A DNA stretch of 64,000 nt, taken from CAIKMD01 sp035552195. Lineage in GTDB: Bacteria > Pseudomonadota > Alphaproteobacteria > ATCC43930 > CGMCC-115725. The notes below the pieces were generated by a model. The model was not told the DNA's origin. It was given only the letters and a program-made list of their open reading frames with translations, and searched no databases. Below, one piece after another: positions 19,872 through 28,095 of the stretch; positions within the stretch are counted from its first letter, which is position 1; each line of letters starts with the position of its first letter. Location of the stretch: assembly GCA_035552195.1 (NCBI GenBank), contig DASZLU010000034.1:1-64000 (forward strand), written 5' to 3'. A program made the translations under genes and the position numbers.

Positions 19872-20816
19872 CTAGCGATCCAGCACAAAATCGTTGAGCC
19901 GATCCCAAAGCGGCGGACGCAAATGCTCGCCGCCGGCCAAGGTGCTCCAGCCGATCTGCAGCGCGTAACCGCGCTCGCCCGTCGCCCGGTCGAGGCCGAA
20001 CCGGTAATGCCGCACGATCTCGATCGCGTTGACGCGCTGCGCCGCGGGAAGGGCGAGCAGATTGGAGCGATCGAAGGCGAAACGCTGCTCGAAACCCGCT
20101 GGCACCGGCGAGAGGGTCAGGAAGCGCTTCTCCGGCGCCTCGCCCGGCGGGCGCTTGCGGAAAAGACTGTCGGCAAGCTCTTCCTCTTCGCGAATACCGA
20201 AAGCGACGCCGCGGCGGAAGGCGACATAAGACGGCCGGCGGATGCGCTCGAGGAACGGGCGGCGGTCATGCGCATAGACGTTCACGAAGCCCGAAGTGAA
20301 CACGATGTCCGAGCGGACCGGATCGTAATGCGGCGCGAGCGGTGAAGCGTAAAAGCGATAGGACGCGTTGGTCAGCGCGATGATCCCGCCGGGCCGCAAC
20401 GCACTGTCGAGCACGGTCAGCAACTCGTCGAAATTCTCGGGCGGAAACAGCTTCTGCATATCGGTCGGCGGATCGAGGCAGAGGACCGAGGCACAATTGA
20501 TGAGATCGAACGGCCCGGTATCGCGGATGGCGGCGCGGTCGGATTTGAAGATCGTCGCCAAATGGCCGGTGGTCGCCATCGCCTCTTGCAGCGCGACCGG
20601 CTCGATCTCGCAGCCATAAAGATCGGCGTCCGGGAAGAGGCTGCGGATGGTGACGATCTCCTCGCCGGTCGAGCAGCCGAAAGACAATATCTTCAGCTTG
20701 CGCCCCGCTGGCGTGCCGAGCTGCGCCTGCGCCGTCCGCAGGACGTCGGTTCGGCGGAAGAGATGCGTGTGAACGTGGTTCTGCGCGCGCCGCATGGCGC
20801 TCTCTAGCGGAAGCAC
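19872..20816 (-). CDS. CheR-like class I SAM-dependent methyltransferase
   Basis: A 314-residue protein whose motif I is ILSFGCSTGEEIVTI (about residues 45-59). It continues LYGCEIEPVALQEA and LINCASVLCLDP, with LRPGGIIALTNA closing the Rossmann core. The GCSTGEE motif is typical of CheR-type protein glutamate methyltransferases, but the N-terminal CheR helical domain is absent and no chemotaxis gene is nearby. The substrate is therefore unknown. Start alternatives exist at 20816 and 20795. Confidence 0.75.
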   Translation of the reverse strand: MLPLESAMRRAQNHVHTHLFRRTDVLRTAQAQLGTPAGRKLKILSFGCSTGEEIVTIRSLFPDADLYGCEIEPVALQEAMATTGHLATIFKSDRAAIRDTGPFDLINCASVLCLDPPTDMQKLFPPENFDELLTVLDSALRPGGIIALTNASYRFYASPLAPHYDPVRSDIVFTSGFVNVYAHDRRPFLERIRRPSYVAFRRGVAFGIREEEELADSLFRKRPPGEAPEKRFLTLSPVPAGFEQRFAFDRSNLLALPAAQRVNAIEIVRHYRFGLDRATGERGYALQIGWSTLAGGEHLRPPLWDRLNDFVLDR

Positions 20817-20957
20817 GGTACCGCTGACAGCCGCTGACCCTTGCTTTTCAGCGAGCGGACAGGCTGAAAATCATGGCAAAACGCGGCCGAACGCCGCGCC
20901 CTACCTACACAAAATCCGCCCGGTGTGCTAAAAACCTCCGCCTGGACGCTTCCATGT

Positions 20958-21031
20958 TGGGGGATCGTCTAACGGTAGGACCCCAGACTCTGACTCTGGT
21001 TGTCTAGGTTCGAATCCTAGTCCCCCAGCCA
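20958..21031 (+). tRNA. tRNA-Gln (anticodon CTG)
   Basis: A cloverleaf fold is visible: acceptor stem TGGGGGA paired with TCCCCCA, discriminator G and an encoded CCA. The anticodon stem CCAGA / TCTGG encloses the loop CTCTGAC, giving anticodon CTG for codon CAG. The T arm is GGTTCGAATCC. The IS1595-type element's target duplication starts at the base directly after the CCA, so the gene itself is intact but its downstream processing region was split by the insertion. Confidence 0.95.
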
Positions 21032-21039
21032 CCACAAGA
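21032..21039. repeat. Target site duplication, left copy (CCACAAGA)
   Basis: The octamer CCACAAGA lies directly before the left inverted repeat and recurs at 24022-24029 directly after the right one. Eight bases is the duplication size expected for IS1595-family elements. Confidence 0.9.
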
Positions 21040-21097
21040 CGGTATTATGGCGCAAACGCCCAAGAATTGAATCGGGATCGCGCCTAAATATCGCGGC

Positions 21098-21565
21098 ATG
21101 AGCGAACCGATTGCAGTTTTAGCGCTTCGCCGGAAGCGCGATCAGATATCCGGCACCATCGCACACTATGAACGGCTGGTACGCGAGGCGGAGCACGACC
21201 TGGCGCACGTCAACGCGGCGCTGCGCCTCTTTGAGGTGACGGGCGAGGCTTGCGATTTGCCGCCCTATGTCGATCTAAACCGCCTTCTGAGGCGCGGCGA
21301 GACAACCCGGATTTGCATGGAAGCGCTCGCCAAGGAAGGCCCGCTCGATACGCGCCAGCTCGCACTCCGCATCATCAAAGCCAAGGGGCTGAGCGAGTCT
21401 GATAAGGTGCTGGCGCAGTCCATCGCCTTGCGCGTGGTGCAGACGCTACGGATGCGAGCGCGGCGGAACAAGGTGGAGTGCGTCACCAAGACGAAAGGCG
21501 TCTGTCTCTGGCGGCTTCCCTCGGGGCCGTGGCGACCTACTGAATTGCCGCTTGATCGCGCTTAA
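21098..21565 (+). CDS. IS1595 passenger: hypothetical protein with N-terminal coiled coil
   Basis: A 155-residue protein that I do not recognise. Residues 5-50 (RRKRDQISGTIAHYERLVREAEHDLAHVNAALRLF) form a heptad-like coiled coil. Residues 70-135 look like a winged-helix fold (TRICMEALAKEGPLDTRQLALRII, then RMRARRNKVECV). This suggests a DNA-binding accessory or regulator. It starts 58 bp inside the left inverted repeat and its end overlaps the transposase 3' end on the other strand by 29 bp, so it is an integral part of the element. Confidence 0.7.
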   Translation: MSEPIAVLALRRKRDQISGTIAHYERLVREAEHDLAHVNAALRLFEVTGEACDLPPYVDLNRLLRRGETTRICMEALAKEGPLDTRQLALRIIKAKGLSESDKVLAQSIALRVVQTLRMRARRNKVECVTKTKGVCLWRLPSGPWRPTELPLDRA

Positions 21566-22538
21566 CGTGACGCTGCCAATAGCCCGAGAAATCGACCGAG
21601 GGTTTACGCATCATCGCCAGATGCGCGACACGCTCTACCTGTTCGCCATTCCGCACGCGGCGGTTATCTTCGCGCCATGACGCCTCTTGCGCGTAGCGGA
21701 GCAGATAGACGCCCGCGACATGGTGGTGGTGGCCAATCTCCGCGCGGCGCAGGCGGCTGAAATATTCTTCCGCCCAATTCGTGCAGGCTTCCCCATCGCT
21801 ATAGGCTTCCTGGTGATTGATGCGGCGCATTTCAAAGCGCTTGTTGAGCGCATCCCAACCGGCGTTTTCGTCGGCGTGAACAACCGTACCCGGCTCAACG
21901 CGCGATTTGATCCAATCGAGCGCTTGGCCTTCCGTGCGGAACACTGCCGGGACTGAGTTACCGTTGCGCTCGCGCACGATCACAACGGCCTTGCGCTTGC
22001 CGTTCTGGTTCTCTGCCTTCCGCCGGTCGCGGCGATGCTCTTTGTAATTCGCGGGCTTCTGATAGCCGCCAAAATATCCGCCGTCGATTTCCGCAACCTT
22101 GCCGGGACCGCCGACGATACGGCCTTTCATTTCCTCGGCCATCGCTTCGCGCAGCTTGTGAAGCAGAACGAAGCACGCCTCGTAGGATACGCCCAGATCG
22201 CGCGAGCACGCCAACGCCGACTTGCCCTTCACCTCGTTGCAGAAGATCGCGATGGCCGCGAGGTAGTGGCGCAGAGGCAGCTTGTGCGAGGCGAACAGCG
22301 TGCCGGACGTAACGGTAAAGTCTTTTGCGCACGCCTTGCAGCGGTAGCGCATTGCGCCGGTCGGGCGCGGGTTCTTGTAGGCGTTCAAGCCGCCGCAGTG
22401 CGGGCATACCGGAGCGCCAGAGGTTTCCGGCCAGCGCACCTTATTAAACAGCGCTTCCGCCTCGGCATCCGACAGCCGGAACACCTGAGCGAGGCTCAGG
22501 CTCTTGGCGAAGGAGGAAAGGAGGAAGTGCTGGGACAT
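21537..22538 (-). CDS. IS1595 family (ISXO2-like) transposase
   Basis: A 333-residue transposase. The N-terminal zinc ribbon has CPHCGG and CKAC pairs (about residues 45-70), followed by the helix-turn-helix-like KSALACSRDLGVSYEACF. The catalytic core runs through EIDGGYFGGYQ, VHADENAGW and TNWAEEYFSRLRRAEIGHHHHV, consistent with the DDN(E)K-type active site of ISXO2/IS1595. It looks intact. Its promoter region faces that of the DUF6471 gene, with repeated TAGCGAATATGAT sequences between them. Confidence 0.93.
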   Translation of the reverse strand: MSQHFLLSSFAKSLSLAQVFRLSDAEAEALFNKVRWPETSGAPVCPHCGGLNAYKNPRPTGAMRYRCKACAKDFTVTSGTLFASHKLPLRHYLAAIAIFCNEVKGKSALACSRDLGVSYEACFVLLHKLREAMAEEMKGRIVGGPGKVAEIDGGYFGGYQKPANYKEHRRDRRKAENQNGKRKAVVIVRERNGNSVPAVFRTEGQALDWIKSRVEPGTVVHADENAGWDALNKRFEMRRINHQEAYSDGEACTNWAEEYFSRLRRAEIGHHHHVAGVYLLRYAQEASWREDNRRVRNGEQVERVAHLAMMRKPSVDFSGYWQRHVKRDQAAIQ

Positions 22539-22547
22539 AAATGCCGT

Positions 22548-22621
22548 ATTCGCTTTCTAGTTAGCGAATATGATCACTTATCGCCTACTTGTCAAAGGAA
22601 AAGATAGCGAATATGATAACT
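22548..22621. promoter_or_regulatory. Repeated operator-like sequence between transposase and DUF6471 genes
   Basis: TAGCGAATATGATCACT (22562-22578) and TAGCGAATATGATAACT (22605-22621) are direct repeats 43 bases apart (start to start). The first also pairs with an upstream TATTCGCT to form an inverted repeat (about 22550-22570). They lie exactly in the divergent promoter region, so a small DNA-binding protein of the element could repress both directions. The DUF6471 product is the obvious candidate; this is inference. Confidence 0.55.
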
Positions 22622-22644
22622 CATTGTCGATTTTGGGAGTTACC

Positions 22645-22887
22645 ATGGCAGCTAAGGCAACCCAGGCGGACTGGGAGGAACGGGCCAGCCGGTTCCTGAA
22701 GGCCGAGCTAAAGCGAGCCGATGTTACCTATGAGGAATTGGCGAAGCGTCTGGAAAAGCACGGCTTCAAAGGCGAAACCAAGGCATCAATCGCGAGCAAG
22801 CTCGCCCGAGGGACGTTTGCCGCTACGTTTTTATTCGCGTGCTTAGCGGCTCTAGAATTAGAGGGCGTGAGGCTCGAAGACCTCTAG
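22645..22887 (+). CDS. IS1595 passenger: DUF6471 small protein (likely HTH)
   Basis: An 80-residue protein beginning MAAKATQADWEERASRFLKAEL. The central TYEELAKRLEKHGFKGETKASIASKLARGTFAATF resembles a lambda-repressor-like helix-turn-helix, and the sequence matches what I recall of DUF6471. The start is the ATG at 22645, just after GGGAG. It stands divergent to the transposase over a region with repeated operator-like motifs, which suggests a regulator of the element. Confidence 0.72.
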   Translation: MAAKATQADWEERASRFLKAELKRADVTYEELAKRLEKHGFKGETKASIASKLARGTFAATFLFACLAALELEGVRLEDL

Positions 22888-23059
22888 GGCATTGCCGAGT
22901 TCTGTTTCGGCTATGACAGCCGCGAAAACAACGACATTTACGGCGAAGCGGTCAGGGGATGGTGAGATATTGCAACCCCCACATCCCGATGGTCGCGAGA
23001 AAAAGGCCGTGAAGCATTAGATAAGGCGCGAATACGCAAGCAAGGACGTTCATTGAGAC

Positions 23060-23851
23060 ATGCGCGCGAGATTTCTCAGCTACCTTGAACAGCGGCTCTT
23101 GGCGAAACGGAATGCCGAGGATCAAAAAGCCAAAGAGGCACAGGATAGCGCCCAGCATGCGCGTGAAAATCGGTACGCCAAATCCGTCTCCCGTGCGACT
23201 TGGATAATCGCGGGGGCTGGTATTCTGACCTTCGTTGCCGCTCTTCTCCAGTGGGATACTCTCGGCGGCCAACTCGGCGTAATGAGGGCGGAACAGGCTG
23301 CGCAGCGGCCTTGGGTGACGCTTGACGATGCCGTGAAGATCACGAAGCCCTTGTTCTTCGATCAAGCTGGCGCGCATGTCGGCATTGTGGTGACACTGAG
23401 GAACGGCGGAAGATCGGTCGCCCAAAATGCTCAGCCATACGGGGGACAGCTTGTCGTTCAGCCGGTGATCCCCGACAACATTAGCGTCTCTTACCCAAAG
23501 GGACTGAACGTCCTTTTCATGGCCCCGCTGGGCGGTCCCTTTGCATGTGACCCAAACCACATAAAAGCATTTGTCGGCGCTGGGGGTGGATTGCTCTTGC
23601 CCGGTGCAACTCAGGATTGGCCGTTCGGAATCGACGTTCCGCGCAATAAATTCGTCTTTGATAGCGGGGGTCTTACAGAGGTTTGGACGGCCATTTGCGT
23701 CATCTACAGAGACGAAAGCGGCGCGCCCCACGCAACGCCCGTCACGGTGATGTTCGAGCCTGAACATGGCGCAAGCCGCTTCGCGCCGCCCGCTGTCGGC
23801 GAGCCGCCCGGCACGTTCAAAGTGACCGCTGGCGGGGCCGATCCCTATTGA
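23060..23851 (+). CDS. IS1595 passenger: single-span membrane protein of unknown function
   Basis: A 263-residue protein. A charged, helical N-terminus (residues 1-45) leads to one membrane span, ATWIIAGAGILTFVAALLQW (about 46-65). A soluble part follows, with RPWVTLDD and IVVTLRNGGRSVAQN, typical of small membrane-anchored beta-sandwich proteins found on alphaproteobacterial mobile elements and near prophages. An immunity or surface role is possible but nothing proves it. The minus strand is also open over this region (22952-23938); I prefer the plus reading because it has a clean membrane anchor and ordinary composition. Confidence 0.65.
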   Translation: MRARFLSYLEQRLLAKRNAEDQKAKEAQDSAQHARENRYAKSVSRATWIIAGAGILTFVAALLQWDTLGGQLGVMRAEQAAQRPWVTLDDAVKITKPLFFDQAGAHVGIVVTLRNGGRSVAQNAQPYGGQLVVQPVIPDNISVSYPKGLNVLFMAPLGGPFACDPNHIKAFVGAGGGLLLPGATQDWPFGIDVPRNKFVFDSGGLTEVWTAICVIYRDESGAPHATPVTVMFEPEHGASRFAPPAVGEPPGTFKVTAGGADPY

Positions 23852-24021
23852 TCGTTCCAAAGCGAATGCTGACCCGTCGAAAGCGAGCGCGACAAGAACA
23901 AACAGAATTGGTGCGGCCATCGCCGCCAGGGCGCGCACTGGGCGCTCCTAACTCAACTCAACCTCCGGCATATGTGGAAACGCCCCGCTGAAAAGCTTGG
24001 GGCGTTTGCGCCATAATACCG

Positions 24022-24029
24022 CCACAAGA
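24022..24029. repeat. Target site duplication, right copy (CCACAAGA)
   Basis: Right-hand copy of the octamer that precedes the left inverted repeat at 21032-21039, directly following the right inverted repeat that ends at 24021. Confidence 0.9.
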
Positions 24030-24093
24030 TTTGGTGCCCCTGTTCGGTTCGATGCCGCAAAGCTTCATTTAACTACGGCGCGAACACAAAATA

Positions 24094-24107
24094 GGGTTCG
24101 AATCCTG
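24094..24107 (+). repeat. T-arm-like sequence GGGTTCGAATCCTG
   Basis: A 14-base tRNA T-arm-like sequence with no acceptor stem or CCA around it, so it is not a tRNA gene. An identical 14-mer lies in inverted orientation at 34792-34805, at the other end of the monooxygenase/ABC region. It may be a remnant attachment site. The flanking 24030-24271 shows no gene. Confidence 0.4.
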
Positions 24108-24271
24108 AATGGGATGTTTCCAAGATCACCAGGCGGGCTAACGCCCTCGCCCGCGTTGAACAGGACGATGTCCGAAGTCCGGGGGCGAAGCCGACAGGTT
24201 CTCCCCTCCATATTCGATCAAAGGAGGGCCAAAAACGGACATCGCCGCGGCGGCAATACTCGCGCGTTGCG

Positions 24272-25612
24272 TCAGCAAGCGCTGAGATTCTCCCGCAAGG
24301 TATCGCCCTCATAACTCGTCCGGAAGCGTCCGCGGCGCTGCAACTCGGGCACGAGATAGTCGACAACGTCCATCGTATCGCGCGGCGTCGTATAGGGGTG
24401 CGAGATCATGAAACCGCCCCGGCAGCCGGTTGCCTCGAACTCCTCTTCCATCCAATCGGCGAGTTGGCACGGTGTGCCGGCAACCGCCCGATCGTAGCCT
24501 GTCGCGACGTGGAGCCCATATTCGAAGAACGCGTCACGCGTGATCTCGGCGTCGGGGCCAATCTCTTCGGCGAGCTTCTGCACCATGCTAACCGGCGAAG
24601 CCTGTGACGCGGCGATCTCTGCCGCGACCTGAGCCGGCGAGAAGCGCGCCGGAAGCGTGGAGAAATCATAACCGATATTGTGTGAGAGATACGCGCCGAC
24701 TGCCTCCTTCGGGATCATGGTGAGGAGCGCGTCCTTCTTTGCCTGCGCCTCGGATTCGGTCTCGCCGAGGACGAGGCCGGTGGAGAACAGGATTCCGACG
24801 GATCGCGGGTCGCGGCCTTCGGCGACGAGCGCCTCATCGAGCGCCTTGCGGTGCTTTATCTTGGCGACGCGCGCCGGCCCGGCGGCAAAAATGTGATCGG
24901 CGAAATGCGCCGAAGCCTTGATCCCGCGCGGGCTCCCACCCGCCTGGATAAGCACCGGCGCGCCTTGCGGCGAGGGCACAGTGCTCAGCGGCCCGCGAAC
25001 ACGGAAGAATTGACCGACATGATCGATCGCATGGACCTTTGCGGGGTCACAAACCACGCCGCTCTCGCGATCCCAGACGAAGGCATCGGGCTCCACGCTC
25101 GCCCACAGCGCCTTGCAGACATCGATGAACTCCTCCATTCGCTCATAGCGCGAATTGTGCTCCATCAGCTCGTTGAAACCGTAATTGGCGGCGTCGGACC
25201 GACGCGTGGAGGCGATCACGTTGAAGGCCATGCGGCCGTTGGTGATCACATCGAGCGAGTTGAGCAGGCGCGCGACATAGAAAGGCGGCATGAAGGTGGA
25301 GGAATAGGTGAGGCCGAAGCCGACATGCTCGGCAACGCGCGACATAGCGGTGATGTAAGGCGCCATATCCTGCCGCGGCCATTGGATGCCCCAGCGCGCG
25401 CCGACCTCTTCGGATTTCTGCCAGGTGGCCGGGATGCCGGTGCCGTCGCCGAAGAAGATCATGTCTATGCAGCCGCGCTCTGCGATCCGCGCGAGCTCCT
25501 CGAACATGCTGACATCTGGATAGTTCCGATGAATCCACGAGCCACGCGTGCGCCAGCGTCCGTCGGTGTGGGTGAACGACATGTCGAAAGCGAGATGCAT
25601 CTTTTGGGGCAT
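24272..25612 (-). CDS. NtaA/SnaA/DszA family FMN-dependent monooxygenase
   Basis: A 446-residue luciferase-like (TIM-barrel) monooxygenase using reduced FMN and O2. Family marks include MHLAFDMSF at the N-terminus, FFGDGTGIPATW, FGLTYSSTFMPPFYVARLLNSLD, FNVIASTRRSDAANYGF and LIQAGGSPRG. Relatives oxidise nitrilotriacetate, dibenzothiophene sulfone or pristinamycin intermediates; the substrate here is unknown. It is the last gene of a minus-strand operon (permease, ATPase, monooxygenase, binding protein, monooxygenase) and is a paralogue of equal length to 26743-28083. Confidence 0.9.
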   Translation of the reverse strand: MPQKMHLAFDMSFTHTDGRWRTRGSWIHRNYPDVSMFEELARIAERGCIDMIFFGDGTGIPATWQKSEEVGARWGIQWPRQDMAPYITAMSRVAEHVGFGLTYSSTFMPPFYVARLLNSLDVITNGRMAFNVIASTRRSDAANYGFNELMEHNSRYERMEEFIDVCKALWASVEPDAFVWDRESGVVCDPAKVHAIDHVGQFFRVRGPLSTVPSPQGAPVLIQAGGSPRGIKASAHFADHIFAAGPARVAKIKHRKALDEALVAEGRDPRSVGILFSTGLVLGETESEAQAKKDALLTMIPKEAVGAYLSHNIGYDFSTLPARFSPAQVAAEIAASQASPVSMVQKLAEEIGPDAEITRDAFFEYGLHVATGYDRAVAGTPCQLADWMEEEFEATGCRGGFMISHPYTTPRDTMDVVDYLVPELQRRGRFRTSYEGDTLRENLSAC

Positions 25613-25651
25613 GAGTCAGTCCGTGTCTTCGATCCTCGCCGCCGGTGCGGC

Positions 25652-26671
25652 TTACTGGATCAACGCTTGCTGGAATTCGACCGTCATGAAAGGGGTCGGC
25701 ATCGTGGCGGTACCGAGCGCTTCGACGCCCGCAATCGGCAGCATCACGTCGAACACATGACGAATATTGGCCTCTGTGTCCGGCTCAAATCTCAGCCAGA
25801 TGTCGGTTCGCGCCTCCTTGCGAAAGAGAGCGGAAACCTCGTCGGTGAAGCCAAGCTGCCTGCCGCGCTCGAGCCAGACCTCGTCGTTCGTGCGCAGGAT
25901 GTTGACCGCCTCTTCGTATGCGGCGACGAACGCGCGTACGTTCCCCGGCTTTGCGGCAACGTATTTCGTGTCGAAGGCGTAGAGCAGGAAGGGCGTGTCG
26001 GGAAGGCCGAACATGTGGACGAGATCGCTGATCTTGGTGAGCGGACGGAATTTGCCGGTCGCCACCATCGAAGGCTCGATCGAGTTGAAGATGTGCGTCG
26101 CATCGAGCTGCCCGTTCTCGATCAGCCCGCGCAGCAGGACCGGCGAACCCTCGTAGGACGTCGCTTCCTTCTCGATATCGAGGCCATAGACCTTCTCGCC
26201 GACGGCGCGCATGACGATCCAGTTGAGCGCGCTCTTGGTGCCGGCGCCGACCTTCTTGCCTTTCAGATCGGCCAGCGTCTTGATCGGCGAATCGGTCGGC
26301 ACGACGATGAAATCCGCCCCCCAGCGCAGGAACGGCGCGACACCGATGACGCTGATGCCGCCGTTGATCATCCGGCCCATGTCGTTCCACCCGAAGGTAC
26401 CGGCATCGGCGGCGCCCGTTTGGAGGGCAGTGATCGCCGTCTGGGTCGTCGCTGTCGGCATCGGCGCGAGCGCGAAGCCGTGCTTCTTGTCGAGCGCGAA
26501 TTTCTTGATGGTGAACGGAATGAAGGAATTGGTCCCGGGTTCGTTGTAGAGCAGGCGGACCGTGCCGCCATCGCCCTCGGTTCCCGCCTCGACCGTCGGC
26601 GCGGCGACGGAAAGAGGCGTCAGAAGAACGAGAGCGAGCAAGGTTGCGCGAACCAATCGAAGCGTCTTCAT
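25652..26671 (-). CDS. ABC transporter substrate-binding protein (SsuA/TauA type)
   Basis: A 339-residue periplasmic binding protein with a Sec signal peptide (MKTLRLVRATLLALVLLTPLSVAA, cleavage near residue 25-30). The mature part follows the NMT1/SsuA pattern: a mature N-terminus GDGGTVRLLYNEPG, ATTQTAITALQTGAADAG, GVAPFLRWGADF and LADLKGKKVG. It lies between two monooxygenase genes and is paralogous to 33647-34651 (both share GDGGT near the mature N-terminus, ATTQT and DLKGKKVG). It should deliver the monooxygenase substrate to the adjacent permease. Confidence 0.9.
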   Translation of the reverse strand: MKTLRLVRATLLALVLLTPLSVAAPTVEAGTEGDGGTVRLLYNEPGTNSFIPFTIKKFALDKKHGFALAPMPTATTQTAITALQTGAADAGTFGWNDMGRMINGGISVIGVAPFLRWGADFIVVPTDSPIKTLADLKGKKVGAGTKSALNWIVMRAVGEKVYGLDIEKEATSYEGSPVLLRGLIENGQLDATHIFNSIEPSMVATGKFRPLTKISDLVHMFGLPDTPFLLYAFDTKYVAAKPGNVRAFVAAYEEAVNILRTNDEVWLERGRQLGFTDEVSALFRKEARTDIWLRFEPDTEANIRHVFDVMLPIAGVEALGTATMPTPFMTVEFQQALIQ

Positions 26672-26742
26672 GACTCTTAAAATTCCCCAAGGTTTGATGA
26701 AGCCGCCGGTCAGCCGCTTCCGACTCTTTCGACTCGTTCCCC

Positions 26743-28083
26743 TCAAGCAGAGAGATTTTCCATCAAGGTCGCACCTTCGTAAGACGTGCGGAAGCGGCCG
26801 CGACGCTGCAGTTCCGGCACCAGGAAATCGACGACGTTGAGAAGATCGCGCGGCGTCGATTGCGGATGAGCGATCATGAAGCCGCCGCGGCTGCCGGTCG
26901 CCTCGAACTCTTCTTCAAAATGATCGGCGACCTGGGCGGCGGTGCCGGCGACCGTGTGGTCATAGCCAGTGGCCGAACGCAGGCCGTATTCGAAGAACTC
27001 CTCGCGCGTGATTTCGGTGTTCTCGCCGATATCGATACCAAGGCGATGGACGAAACCGACCGGCGACGCGTTTGTTGCAATGATCTGCTCGTTGATCTCT
27101 TTCGGGGTGAAGCGCGCCGGCAGCTGCGAGAAATCGTAGCCGGCACCATGCGAGATGAACGCGCCGGCGGCCTCGAACGGAATTGCCGTAAGAAGCGCTT
27201 CGCGCCGCCGCTTTGCTTCGGCTTCGGTCTCTTCGACGACGACGATGACGTCCCAAAGGATGCCGACCGCGCTGGGGTCGCGGCCTTGCGCGACGAGCTC
27301 GGCATCGAGCTCTTGGCGATGCGTGGCCTTGAGTTTCACCGGTTTGCCGGCCCCGAACACGTGATCGGCGAAATTGGCCGACGCCCTGATGCCGCGCGGG
27401 CTGCCGCCCGCCTGAATCAACACAGGGCGACCTTGCGGCGAGGGCACGCAGCTCAATGGCCCTTTGACCTTGAAGAACGCGCCGGCGTGGTTGATTGGCT
27501 GAACCTTCTTCGGATCGGCGATGACGACGCCGCTCTCGCGATTCCACACGAACGCATCGGGCGCAACGCTGGCCCACAGCGCCTTGCAGACATGGATGAA
27601 TTCTTCCATACGCTCGTAGCGCAGATCGTGCTCCATCAACTCGTCGAAGCCGTAATTCGCCGCGTCGGCACGGCGCGTCGAGGCGACGACGTTGAAGGCT
27701 ATGCGCCCATTCGTGAGATGGTCGAGAGAATTCAGCAGCCGCGACACATAGAATGGATGCATGAAGGTGGAGGAGTAGGTGATGCCGAAGCCGACATGCT
27801 CCGTCAGCTGGCCGAGCGCGGCGATGTAGCCGCTCATATCCTGCCTCGGCCACCCGATGCCCCAGCGAACCGCTTCTTCCGGCGAGCCGCGCCAGGTAGC
27901 GGGAATACCGGTGCCGTCGCCGAAAAAGAGCATGTCGATGAGGCCGCGCTCGGCAATGCTTGCGATCTCCTTGAAGATGGTGAGATCGGGATAAATCGCG
28001 CCGGTCCAAGAGCCGGGCAGCCGCCATCGCCCCTGGAGATGGGTCCATGACAGATCGAAGGCGAGATGCATTTTCGGCTTCAT
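26743..28083 (-). CDS. NtaA/SnaA/DszA family FMN-dependent monooxygenase (paralogue)
   Basis: A 446-residue enzyme matching the 24272-25612 product end to end: MHLAFDLSWTHLQGRWRLPG, FFGDGTGIPATW, ITYSSTFMHPFYVSRLLNSLD and FNVVASTRRADAANYGF. The two genes flank the binding-protein gene, which points to an ancient tandem duplication followed by divergence, with two related substrates or two successive oxidations. It starts 13 bases after the ATPase stop. Reduced flavin could come from the FMN reductase encoded at 30088. Confidence 0.9.
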   Translation of the reverse strand: MKPKMHLAFDLSWTHLQGRWRLPGSWTGAIYPDLTIFKEIASIAERGLIDMLFFGDGTGIPATWRGSPEEAVRWGIGWPRQDMSGYIAALGQLTEHVGFGITYSSTFMHPFYVSRLLNSLDHLTNGRIAFNVVASTRRADAANYGFDELMEHDLRYERMEEFIHVCKALWASVAPDAFVWNRESGVVIADPKKVQPINHAGAFFKVKGPLSCVPSPQGRPVLIQAGGSPRGIRASANFADHVFGAGKPVKLKATHRQELDAELVAQGRDPSAVGILWDVIVVVEETEAEAKRRREALLTAIPFEAAGAFISHGAGYDFSQLPARFTPKEINEQIIATNASPVGFVHRLGIDIGENTEITREEFFEYGLRSATGYDHTVAGTAAQVADHFEEEFEATGSRGGFMIAHPQSTPRDLLNVVDFLVPELQRRGRFRTSYEGATLMENLSA

Positions 28084-28095
28084 GCGAGCTCCTAT

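Larger units (their letters stand above)
21040..24021. mobile_element. Complete IS1595-family element with passenger genes (2,982 bp)
   Basis: The ends are 22-bp perfect inverted repeats: CGGTATTATGGCGCAAACGCCC on the left, and its complement GGGCGTTTGCGCCATAATACCG closing at 24021. An 8-bp duplication, CCACAAGA, flanks both ends. The element carries an ISXO2/IS1595-type transposase on the minus strand and three plus-strand genes that are not needed for transposition. It is well above the length of a simple one-gene IS1595 element (roughly 1 kb). It inserted directly behind the CCA end of tRNA-Gln. Intact ends and duplication indicate a recent insertion. Confidence 0.93.

Noticed and set aside
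24094..24107. Possible tRNA gene
   Set aside because: Only a T-arm-like sequence is present; no acceptor stem, anticodon arm or CCA can be folded around it. The inverted copy at 34792 is equally incomplete.
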